The position numbers and the translations under genes were made by a program. 64,000 bases of DNA from positions 8,801,432 through 8,865,431 of the forward strand of contig CP099846.1 of the NCBI GenBank assembly GCA_030062745.1. The letters are read 5' to 3'. This document shows, piece by piece, positions 24,901 through 35,054 of the stretch. The notes under the pieces are model-generated. The model was not told where the DNA came from. It saw nothing but the letters and a program-made list of their open reading frames with translations, and did no database searches. Origin of the DNA: Capitulum mitella. Taxonomy: Eukaryota; Arthropoda; Thecostraca; Pollicipedomorpha; Pollicipedidae. The stretch's first letter is position 1. Each line of letters starts with the position of its first letter.

Positions 24901-25634
24901 GTTCAGTCAGGGGACACGAAAAACGGGATTCGCTCCTGTAGATGGGACGGCAGAGGGCGGGAATGGACGAGCAAAATGGGAACAAGTTTAGCTGAACAGC
25001 TTGACATGTGCGCTTGTAAATCGCAGCTGTATATTTATTGACTTTTATCTCCATGCTTACTAGCGTTAGTACCTGAATAGGAAAAGACAGTCTTTATGCT
25101 GAACATTTGGTGACTGCGTACAATGAAAGCTGGGGAAATTGGATGTGGTCTCTGCACAAAGCTTCCGTAATAGCATAGTCGTAGTCGAGCAATACTTATA
25201 ATAGTCGAGCATACTTCACGTTTCATCCATTGCTCCAAGCTGTGCAGGATGCAACAGGTAACTGAATAAGTTCCCTAATGCCTTCCGCGATAGCCATCCG
25301 TCTGGAAATTCAAAGGCTTGTTCCCAAAATACGCCGTGAGACAAACTCGACGTTGTCCAGAACCGAAACAACATGCACAGTAGCGAGGTCATCCTTGTGG
25401 ACATATGCAAGCTTCAGATGGCAGTGGCAAATCACGGTGACTGGCTTCCCTCTCGCCTTCACAGGAAGCGCTGCTGAGCTGAAACACGACAGAGATACCA
25501 AACACGGACGATAATTCCAGAGCCAGAACAGGCTGCAGGCGCGCAGGACAGGCGGTATCTCCACAACACCGACTGTTTCTCTCGATACACAGGCCCGAGC
25601 TGTACAGGGCTGTAACGGCGGTGCATCCACCCAC
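21960..25634 (-). other. Presumed Fhod intron, mostly unremarkable
   Basis: Moderate GC, no recognised exon. It holds a CAGTGGCGTAGC hAT-like terminal sequence near 23113 and an unexplained long open frame at 23642-24316 (separate entry). A plus-strand frame at 24643-24858 (71 codons, with a charged C-terminal half) is not supported by splice sites or homology. Confidence 0.45.
23642..24316 (-). other. Unexplained 224-codon open frame
   Basis: A 675-bp open frame in sequence of ordinary GC content, so it is not explained by the GC bias that creates other long frames here. The translation starts MSRVTQSVLLCFGCTQDL and contains a basic stretch MGKWRKQLKRRY. I recognise no domain, signal peptide or transposase motif. 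A second minus frame overlaps at 23913-24209. It may be chance, an unknown exon, or a decayed element. Confidence 0.2.
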
Positions 25635-25785
25635 CAGCGAGGACGCCGGGTAGCCGTTGTCGGCCGCACCCAGGGCTTTGGAACGGCCGGCGGGGAGCGG
25701 CCGGGGAGGCCGCCCTTTCTCGGAGCGACCGTTGACTGGGTGACGCGGAGAACCGACCGCCAGCGTCGGCGACGGTGGCGAAAGC
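25635..25785 (-). CDS. Probable exon 5 of long Fhod transcript
   Basis: A 151-bp candidate exon between an acceptor CTGGACAG (25787-25786) and a donor CTG/GTGGGT at 25634. Read in the phase left by the exon at 30034-30223 (two bases AG carried over) it gives a completed codon and 50 open codons beginning LSPPSPTLAVGSPRHPVNGR and ending GYPASSL, and leaves in phase 0, the phase needed to enter the FHOD start exon. The composition (Ser/Pro/Arg/Gly) resembles the preceding exons. A second open frame across the same bases is also free of stops, so coding status rests on splice signals and phase. No domain is recognised. Confidence is moderate; the pyrimidine tract is weak. Confidence 0.55.
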
Positions 25786-28700
25786 CTGTCCAGCTCGAAT
25801 CCATGCAGATATGGCAAACCGAAGGAACGGTGCATCCATATGAAAAGGTTTGTGGTTTTCAACCTCTTGCATCCGCACGTACATGATCACCCTTTTGTTC
25901 CCGTCCTGGACGTGCATGAGAACCACAACAGAATACATCATAGTTTGCTATATACATTTTTAGGTCCAACTGTCAGCCATGGGCGAAAACCGTTTCGCAT
26001 CCGATAAACTATACTCACCAAGACAAGTTAAATAGACGGCACATCGAAAACTTCTCGGGAGTGTCACTTTTGCAATCCCTCGCCACGACCTTGAACCAAA
26101 AATACGTTGGCATTTTCACCTCAAAGACTCGGCCAAATGCTCGTAAAATCTTGGAGCGCATGAGCGGAAATTCCGCACAGCCATCGGACGATACCCGAGG
26201 TGCCAACGATCGTTTCACAAAGAGCCTCCCAGCCAGCTGTCCGCGTCCCATGTTCGCGGATTATGACACTGCTGCGAAACCGCCGCGAAATGACATCATC
26301 AGGAGCGTCGGCCAGCCTCCGGGCCAGATACGGGCGGAGTTTGAACGCGCGCTGCGCCGCCGTGACGTCAACACAGCCGCCGAGGTCCCAAGTTCGCCCG
26401 GCTCTTCCAAGGCCGGCCGTGCAGCGGTGCCGGCGGCGGTGGAGAAGGCGCGGCGCACCTAATCAGAGCTCGGACGGCGCTCCGCAGCAGCGAGAACGGC
26501 GAAAAGCCATTGACGGCCGACGTGTCCGCTGATCTCCTACCACGATCGGGCCTGATTCTTTCACAGCCTGATCAGATGCAGTGAACGGCCCAATGCAGAT
26601 CGCCTCCGATGAAAAGCGGGCCGTAACCAGCCAGCGATGGGGGCCACCAGGGCCGTGACTCAGCCGAGCAGTACCGGACGAGGTCCGGCGCACACTCCAG
26701 TGATCAGCTGCAGCCGCTGATGGCCATTTTACGACAGATTTAAGTGCGCGGGTCACCGGCTGAACCAGTTTTTCGGCCGGGGTTACCGGGCCAGGGGACG
26801 GGGGCGGGGTTTTCACCGAGCAGGCTGTGCAGTGAAACGCCGCTGCGACTTTTACAGCTTACGCCGAGATGCACGTACGTCTGCTGGCGGGGACTTGGGG
26901 CACAGATAACGCGTGGTTTGTGACTGCTGCCGGCCTCCGCCCAAAACGGATGTTTTTCGCCTCTGATGCGCGTCCCTGAACGGAGATAACTTGGTTGTAG
27001 CCGCATCAGCACCAAAAGGAGGTCTGATTTACATCAAGTCCCACAACTCGTAAGATATGGAGTTTTATGCAGTTCGCTGCGATGGAGAAAACTCGAAGCT
27101 TCATTTGGGGCGCAGGTATCAAGACCTAGTGAATGTGGAAAATGAATGACATAACTAATTCATTAAATCGAAGAGCGGGAAAGCAGCCGAATCGAGGCGA
27201 GATTTCTTCGAGTTGTGATAAAGTTGCCCAAAGAAGGAACACGTTTCCAGCGCCTCAAAAATATCCGTCAAACGTTTTACACGTTCTGCGTGCTAACATC
27301 AAGTTCTTCTGTATTTCATTCGGGATCCTTCGCTAGGTTGCTCTTGAATTAGAGCCCACGCTAAGTAATACTTATTGCACGGACTGCGATCCTTACGCTC
27401 GATCGCGCAGTTCCCGGTTAACGTGTAATTTTGAGGCGGAAGATTAACGTGCCGACATGAACGACTCGGTCGCACGGTAGCCAGTGTCCCCCTCTGTAGG
27501 TCAGCCGCCAAATGGTCTGCAGGAAAAATAGCAAGCGCTGAGACGACTCGAGCCCACCTTGCCAGGCTGGAGAGAGATGATGGACGCTCTACCTACTGAG
27601 CTACCGACTCCACACGAAACAGCTGAATTTTCCAAAGGAAACAATCCCAAACAAGAAAAATATTGCTATTTTACACGGCAGATTGGCACACGTGTTCTAA
27701 AACTATAAAGGATTCCTGATTTGTTTTCCCTTCCATCTGAACCTTGGTGCTTTATGCTTCAGGGCTCACTTTTCATGACACAGAAGTGGCATAAGCGGCC
27801 TGCCATTCTCAATCGAAGCCCATTTTGGTAAGATTTGTCTTCGGTGAAACAATGCAGAATGTGCCGACTCATGAACAATATCGGAAAAGGTATCAACTAC
27901 AAATATAGTTTTAGAAATTCCACGGAAACGGCAGCGAGCAAAAACCTTGCCTCGCGAGGCTCAACGACCTCTCTGGATAGCATGAATGGCCGCGCTTCAG
28001 CACTTTTCCGGCGTATCGCCTACCAGATATTTTAGGAACACTCAGACCCAGACGGTGCGTTTTGACAAGGACGCGTTCAGTGAAATTTGCAAGACCCCTT
28101 TCAGCAATCGAGCACTCAAACAACGCACACAAACGTGCTGACATAATGCCGCCAGATAACAAGGGTTCTAATGACGAGACCAAACAAGATACACACGATA
28201 TTGCAGAGTAAAACATTGGCGACTGACCTGTCGAGACTCGGTTTCTGTTGCTGCTGCCGGCTTCCTCGAGCTGCCATCATCTCTGTGGACAGCACGGGTG
28301 ACCTGTCAGACGCGGTGAAGGTGCAAAACACTCTCCCGTTTAATTATGCATTACTGCCAAACGATATGGCCCTGCCTGGGGCCTGTTCAGCTCACCACGG
28401 ACTGTTTTGTAGTCCGCGGGGCATGCCTTACGGTTTTCCGCTCGTTTAATACGGAGTCAAAATGATTATCGCTGAAGTGGTCGGTATTTCGCACGGTGAA
28501 GCTGTCAGACACAGGGATCGAAGCGACACAGAGGGCATCCTCTGCTTTATTGTTGCAGGCTGGGAGCTGCGCTGGCTGGACTTTACATATGTGCAAGGTT
28601 CTTGTTCAAGGGAATTGTGCAAAAACCGCAACATGGCCTATGCCACGACGATGTTACAAGACGCTTCATCTTTGCTGGTCGGGGATCGTGTGAACTGTGA

Positions 28701-30033
28701 GCATTCGCCAATAAAAATCGGGGCCAACATTTCAAATACCAGCTATACAGAGGAAAAATGTACAACAAACACAGATTGCACTCGCAAAGAGCGTTAAATC
28801 ATCATACGCCCTCAAACACAAAACAGATTAGGAGGCACCTGCACCATAGTGACTGTATTTATGCCACTGACCTCACGTTTTGTCACGGTATGACTCAAGA
28901 TAACAACATCAACTTCTTGACTGGGTCCTGTGCAACCGCCACGTGGAAGCCTCATGCATATGGAACAAGATACGAACCTGCTGACCTGATTAGCTCTGCA
29001 TCTGCGATACCGAGGACTGAGATATGACGCCGAGAAATCGAACGAGACGTCATTTGTTGCACGCTTACAAAAGGAAGTCATCAGCCACAAAAAGATCCGT
29101 GATTTCGCTTACCGTTCCAAATGACTGCAGCGATGTTTGGCTGAAGTATTACTGTTTTTCAAAGAAAACTGAACAGCTTTATCATCTGCCATTATAAGCT
29201 TACGATGATCATTTTGAAATCTTTGGGACATCTTCTAACGCCATGAGCCCACGTTCATCGCCTTGCTCTGTTCTGCCTTTGCTTTTTTGACTTGCCACGC
29301 TAATTCCAGATGCGTGGTATTACGAGATGCGAGTGTTGTCAACAGTTTTAGAGAATATCAGTTGCTACGGGTGCGCAGTTTGAATTCTGCACTGTGTGCC
29401 GGGGCAATACATTTTGCCCCGCCGCTATGGCCTCTGAGCAAAGTTAACGGGCCCGCCAGCAGCTCCGACAGTACGAGCCCTAACGATGGAACGTATCGGT
29501 CGTAAACTGAGATCATCCGCATGCCTGTCTGCCAGCCGATAACTGGTCGCTGCAATCAACTGCGGGTGGCTAAGACTACGCTATCGTTAAAAGATTGACG
29601 CCAAATTTCGGATCGGGCATTAAAAGCAAATTGTTTTCAGACGTCAGACTGGCATCAGGGTTTGGCACAGTGCCTCCTTTCAATATTTATGGGTGATCTA
29701 TAGACAGCAACAGGACTTGGTTCGTTCCGGTCTCTGGAGAAAACCTCAATCATGTTGACGATGTGGACAAACAGGGAGCCTTCCACAGCTGTAGGATCCA
29801 GGCGATCCACTCATCTAACAGAGCTTTTAAACGGAACAAGGCCTTCATACTTTCGTTGTCCTTGCTTTTCCTTTAATGATGTATCCATGGCCACTTTTAA
29901 TCACCTTCAAGCTTACGAATAGCCGGCAATAATTCTTACATTTCTTATTTCTATTCCGGCAATACTTCTACTGACCGCCCCGACAGACGACGACCGCTCT
30001 AACACCGTCATCTCTTTAGACCGGGGGTTTTAC
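25786..30033 (-). other. Presumed Fhod intron (4.2 kb)
   Basis: Contains CpG patches at 26300-26530 and 26690-26830 and a tRNA-like sequence at 27541-27612. Otherwise ordinary sequence with short random frames; no other exon recognised. Confidence 0.45.
27541..27612 (-). repeat. tRNA-like sequence, possible SINE head
   Basis: On the minus strand the sequence GGTAGCTCAGTAGGTAGAGC is an excellent pol III A box/tRNA D arm, followed about 35-45 bases later by GGGCTCGAGTC, a degenerate B box. The acceptor and anticodon stems do not pair, so it is not a functional tRNA. A tRNA-derived SINE fragment or tRNA pseudogene is the likely identity. Confidence 0.45.
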
Positions 30034-30223
30034 CTGACCCCTAGCACACACGAGCAGTCTGCACTGTATGACCAACCCCCGCCGCTGACTGACCGGTTGG
30101 TTCGTTCGTGAATGGTGACCGCTGACGGGTCGACCTCCACGACATCTGCCGCCTGCGAGTCGGAATCGGTGCTGCCATCTGCCGAGTCTGAGCTCCCGGT
30201 GTCAGCCGACGACGACCTCTTGT
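30034..30223 (-). CDS. Probable exon 4 of long Fhod transcript
   Basis: A 190-bp exon with strong signals: a branch-like CTGAT followed by a pyrimidine-rich acceptor (TCTCCGCTCCTCAG at 30224) and a strong donor CAG/GTAAAA at 30033. Entered with one base carried over from the 31597-35054 exon (phase 1) it reads (N)KRSSSADTGSSDSADGS, an acidic/Ser run, then VVEVDPSAVTIHERTNR and a Gly/Ser/Cys end, leaving in phase 2. Read through, the frame would hit TAA only three bases past the donor. The phase match on both sides is the main support. No known domain; the acidic Ser-rich part looks disordered. Confidence 0.7.
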
Positions 30224-31596
30224 CTGAGGAGCGGAGATCAGGTCTCAAAGCCGGAAACATAGCTTGCACCCGGCGAGTGGGCAGCGGTCTTAATGATCAA
30301 AGTGGTTCGCCTTTATTGGTGACACAGCTTAATTCTGTAGTACAAAATGACAAGGCTTGTCTTGATTATCATCACACTATATTATTCTCCGAGGTGTCTG
30401 GTTTGCACTCTCCTCAAATTTCATTCCTGAAAATCAGTTACCCCACAGATGGTGAGAAACCTATCTGGGCGTGTTCAGCGAAGCTACATGCCACAGCGAC
30501 ACAGGGGTGAGATGTAGAGCAGCCTACGTCTGTCACTCTGAACGACCACACGTCAGTCGGCTCAGCGACACCCACCTGGGCGTCCGCGACCGGCGGCAGC
30601 GCTGACTGCGCGCCTGTGCGCCGCGGCCTCCGGAGAGGTCACACCCAACACCTCGTCAATGTTGGTCATCTGACCTAGGGGACAACGCCACACGGCGGCC
30701 GTCAGAGGACCAGCTGAGGAGAGACGTCACAGGGCCCTGGTGACGTCATACAGCGGGAGCGTCTGGCGCCCGGGCGTTTTCACCCAGGTCAGGGTTACGC
30801 GTGCTCACCACCGCGCCGGCGTGGTGCAGGCGTGTCCGGGTGATACGAGTCGGCCGACACGCGAGGGGTATCGCCTTCCGGCCACGAAATCAACAACGAA
30901 ACCCGAACGGGCGCGTCCGGTTACACGATGCGAAAGCGTTACCGAGACAAAAAAGAGCGGAAGTTACGGACCGACTGCTGGGCGGTCGACACAAGCGAAG
31001 GTGGAAGGACTATGTGCACAGGGGAAACTGGAAGAGAGGGGCTGCCTTTCCAGGTACCTTTATGATTCACATCGGCAAGAAATAGCACATGGGAAATAAA
31101 GCCCGGATCCCTCCACAGTGAACGTTTCGGTGTGACAAAGACTTTGATAAAAAACAACCAATTAGATCGCTGACAATTTGATCAGAAGCAAATGTGATAC
31201 TGGAATGAAAGAATGACCGTTGTATAGTCACGATCTAGGTACCTCCTTTAACCCATGCGCTGATCCCTTTGATCAACTGTAATTGTTTGAATATTAAATG
31301 CGCAATTATCAACAACAAACCGTGTCAATCCGCAGTGTTATCAACCAAATTATTAGACTCTCAGTACACAAATGGATTAAACTTCCGAAAATTACGGCTG
31401 ATCCAAGTCGATAAATGTCCGTTGCCCATTGGCACTACTTACTACTCGACTCTCTACAGGAATCACAGACCCGTCCCACTAATCACCACGTCATTCAGCA
31501 AGTACGGCAAACAGCACCCGATCAACGTTACCAAGCACTCCTGGCCTGCAGCAGGGTAAGCGCTAGTGCACAGACGGCATACAAACTCGGCCTTAC
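30224..31596 (-). other. Presumed Fhod intron (1.4 kb)
   Basis: Between the donor ATCA/GTAAGG at 31596 and the acceptor at 30224. It has a CpG-rich patch at 30540-30860 and otherwise ordinary sequence. No second gene seen. Confidence 0.65.
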
Positions 31597-31679
31597 TGAT
31601 GAACAGCGAGAGGTTTCGTTTGGCGGCCTGCCGCTCCTGGTCGCTGGGGACGGCGGCGCCGGCCAGGCCCGGCTCCTCG

Positions 31680-31721
<42 letters not shown>

Positions 31722-34700
31722 TCCGCCCGCTCTACACCGGCTGCAGTTCGCTCAAACTCCTCGAAGTCGGCGGCCGGCGGCTGGCCGGCCAGCAGCGTGT
31801 CGATGTCCTGGCAGGCGCCGATGAAGCTGACGTGCGGCGGCGAGCCACGGTCGGCCGTGCCGTAGCCCGAGTCCCGCTGGCCCGGCCTGAACACGAAGTC
31901 AGAGGCGAGCACGGCGGCGCCGGCCGCCGCTCCCGCCGGCGCCGCCGACGAGCCCGGCTCGTCGTCGCTGGCGTCGGCGCGCAGCATCGACAGCGAGAAG
32001 CGCAGTCGGTCGGCGGAGCAGGCAGGCGCTGGCCGGCTCCTCGTCGCTGCTCTCCTCCGAGCCGACCTCCTGGTGAACAGACGAGCCCGACTCGGAGCTC
32101 GAGCTCTCCGTCTCCGTGGACGAGCTGACCGACTCGGGCTGCGCGGCGGCGGCGGGGGCGGCGGCGGCCGCCGCCGGCCGGGCCGCCGCCTCGTCAGCCG
32201 GCTCGGCGCTGCTCTCCTCGTCGTCGTCGTAGAGGCCGAGCATCTCGCGCGCCGAACGGAACCGGACCGGGCTGGCCGGCCGCGGCGGCGGCGGCGGCGA
32301 GGCCGGCTGGTCGGCGGCGTCCTCCCACCAGGCGCGCGGCTCCGACAGGTTCCGCCGCACCGGGAACGCCTGGAAGCGCGGGTCCGGCTCCGGCTCGGCC
32401 GGCGGGGTCGCGCTGTGCTGCGGCGCCGCCTCGTTGAAGTTGTTCTCGGCCACCTCCCACCACACATTGGCGCAGGAGTCGCACGGCCGCGGCACGTACG
32501 CCGGGTTCGTCTGCACGGCGCCCGAGCCGAGATCGAGCGCGCCCTCGCCGCTTCCGTCCTCGCGCAGGCTCGCCGTCGGCACCGCCTCGCTCCCCTGGTC
32601 TCCGTTTTCCGGGGTGGCATTTTCCTTGGCGTCGTCACCGCTCGCGGCCCACCACGGCTGCGGCTCGGAGTCGAACCTGCGGATCGGGTAGAGCCGGGCG
32701 ACGTCGCGGTCCGGCGGCTCCGGGTCGAAGGTCCAGAACGCGCCGTCCTCGGCCTGCGACGAACGGCCCGAACTGAGGCCGTCCCGCGGGCTGTGGCGCG
32801 GCGACCGGCCCTGCGCCGAGTCCCGCGCCGGCCTGACGTCACCGCTCGACCTCCTGACGTCACCGGCCGACTTCTTCTTGCGCAGGCGGCGGCCGATGGA
32901 GGCGGAGGAGGCGCGGGCGCCGTCCGACTCGCTGGACGAGCTGCTGGACGAGGTGTCGCGCGCCACGCTGCGGCGGGAGGCGTCCCGCGAGAGGGCGCGC
33001 CGGGAGCCGGCGCTCTTCACCGAGAGCAGCGAGCCGGGCCGTTCCGGCCGCCGGGCCGAGTCGCCGCCGGCCGCCGACGGTCGGGACGCTGGCCGCTGCG
33101 AAGCTCGAGACGAGGCGCTGCCGGAGGCGCTGTCGCTGCCGGAGGTGGCGGCCCGGCCGGCCGCGGCTCCCGGCTTGGAATGTGTTCTGCGGAGCGAGCC
33201 GGGCCGCGGCGGCGCCGGCGAGCGCCGCTGGTCGGCGCCGCTGCTGGTCGAGGTGCGCGCGCTGCTGCTGCCGCTCGAGTCGCGCCGCAGGCCGGCGCCG
33301 ACCGCCGCGCCGCCAGACGGCGGGCGCTGCGCCGCCGGCCGGCCGACACTGGACGCGCTCGGCCCGCGGCTCAGCCGGCCCCCACTGGCGTCTCGCGGCA
33401 CCTGGCCCGTGCTGGGGCCGCGGCTCAGCCGGCCCGCGCTGGCGCCTCGTGGCACTTGGCCCGTGCTAAGCCGGCCCCCGCTCGCGTCTCTCGACAGCCG
33501 ATCCCGGCTTCCGTCTTGCGGCACCTGGCCGGCGCTGGGGCCGCGCGAGAGCGCCGGCCGCGGCGCGCGCCCGCCCGCCGAGTTCTCGCCGTCGCTGGGG
33601 CCGCTACTGCGGCGGCCGCTGCCCGAGGAGCTCCTGCGGGCTCCGGCCGGTCCGCCCGCCCGCCTGCCGGCCGCCTCCGAGTCGTCAGCGGCCATGTTCG
33701 CCGCCGACTTCCGGAAGTCCTTGTTGCCGGGCAGAGGCGGCAGCGGAGAGCGCAGCGGCGTCGGCGAGGACGGGGCGGCGACGCGCGCGGCGGAGATGGG
33801 TGAAGAGGGCGAACTGGAGGGCAGGCCGCTCGCCGTGGTCGGCGACGGCCTGGGCGGCTGCGGCGGCTGGTACGGCTTCGGCGCCGTCACCAGCAGGTGG
33901 TCCATGCTCTCCAGTGGCGACTTCGCAACCCCGTTCGGCGACACCCTCGACTGGCTCGTGGAGACGTATACCTTAGGTTTGGTGTCGTCGGTCGTCGGCC
34001 GCGCGGAGCTTGCGCTGGCGGCCTCGCGTCTCGCCCGGTCCTTCTCCAGGTCCGCCGCCGTCTCCGGCGACATGGCGTAAACGCCAGCCGGCTTCTCGCG
34101 GACCAGGTACTTCTTGTGCGACTCGAAGTCGAAGTCGGCCGGCTGCGGCAGCGCCGCGTTCGTCTTGGCAGCCACCTTGGCGTAGCCGGGAGAGTAGCCA
34201 CTGGCGAGGAACCGGAGCGGCCGCTGCTGCTGATCGGCGGCCGGCACGGCCTTGTCGCCCTCCTCCGACTCGGACGAGCCGGACTCCTCCTCCTCCTCTG
34301 ACGACGACGAGGACGAGGACGGCTTGCGAGCGGGGCTGGCGGCGGCCTGCCGGGCCGGCGGCGCCGGCGGCGAAAGGGCGGCCGTCCTGGGTGCCGTCCT
34401 GGACAGGGGCGACCTGAGCGGCGCCGCCGGCGACCGCAGCTGAGACGCCGCCGCCGCCGATCGAGCCAGCAGCGACGTCGGCCGCGCCGGTCTCGCCGTC
34501 TCCGACGCCGGCGGCGGCGCTTGCGCGGCGGGTCTGGACGACTCGGTCGACGGCACGGACGGCAGCTTGCCGGTCGGCTTCTTCTGGTACGGCTCGTGCT
34601 CCGGCTCCTTGCCGATGGCCTTGAGGTAGGCCATGCGCGCCGACGAGGCCGGAGGCGCGTTCCTGGCCACGCCCAGCCGACTCCATCGGTCGCCGTTCTC

Positions 34701-35054
34701 CGACAGGCCGTCGTCCGTCTTCTTTGCTGGCGCGGTGGAGGCGGCGCCGCGGCCCGGGTAGCCCGGCTGCTTCGCCTCCTTCTTGGCGGCGTCGCCGGCG
34801 TCGGCGGCGCGCCGGCTGAGGTAGCTCGACCTGGACTCCTCCTTGCGCGCGTCCAGCCGGGAGCCGAGCCGGCTCTGGAGGCCGCCGGAGCCGGAGCCGG
34901 GCGCGGCGTCTCGCTCGGAGCCGACGCGGGAGCCGGACGGCAGCCGGGAGGGGTAGCGGTCGCCGACGGCGGGGTCCGACTCGGCCGGGCGGCGGCCCTC
35001 CGAGCCGGCCGGCCGGCCGAGCTCGGACGAGGAGCCGCCGTACCGGTCACGGGA
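31597..35054 (-). CDS. Large disordered-protein exon, frameshifted; probable exon 3 of long Fhod transcript
   Basis: A ~3.46-kb exon, very GC-rich at third positions. The acceptor GTCGCAG/TCC (35055; alternative GGCAG/GTC at 35062) follows a branch-like CTGAT near 35090; the donor ATCA/GTAAGG is at 31596. Translation from SRDRYGGSSSELG gives ~1,150 residues rich in Ser, Ala, Pro and Arg. It includes a KAIGKEPEHEPYQKK stretch, a Ser7-Glu5 tract (~residue 245), GQVP...GRLSRGPS repeats (~500-570), three tryptophan pairs (32649-32654, 32457-32462, 32325-32330), a Ser/Glu run and a poly-Ala tract (31682-31718). At 32019-32026 a tandem CAGG duplication moves the frame by +1; the sequence beyond, from SADRLRFSLSML to KRNLSLFIS, is sensible only in the new frame. 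I recognise no folded domain. Membership of the Fhod gene is inferred from strand and splice phase. Confidence 0.82.

Noticed and set aside
27541..27612. Functional tRNA gene
   Set aside because: A box is good but acceptor and anticodon stems do not pair.
30740..31099. RWKDYV-containing plus frame, reminiscent of LINE reverse-transcriptase tails
   Set aside because: Only a six-residue resemblance; no upstream RT motifs or target duplications.
32073..33803. 576-codon plus-strand frame (and 32878-34080, 400 codons)
   Set aside because: Antisense shadow of the GC-rich minus-strand exon; composition is Arg/Gly/Ala noise, whereas the minus frame has structured low-complexity and plausible motifs.
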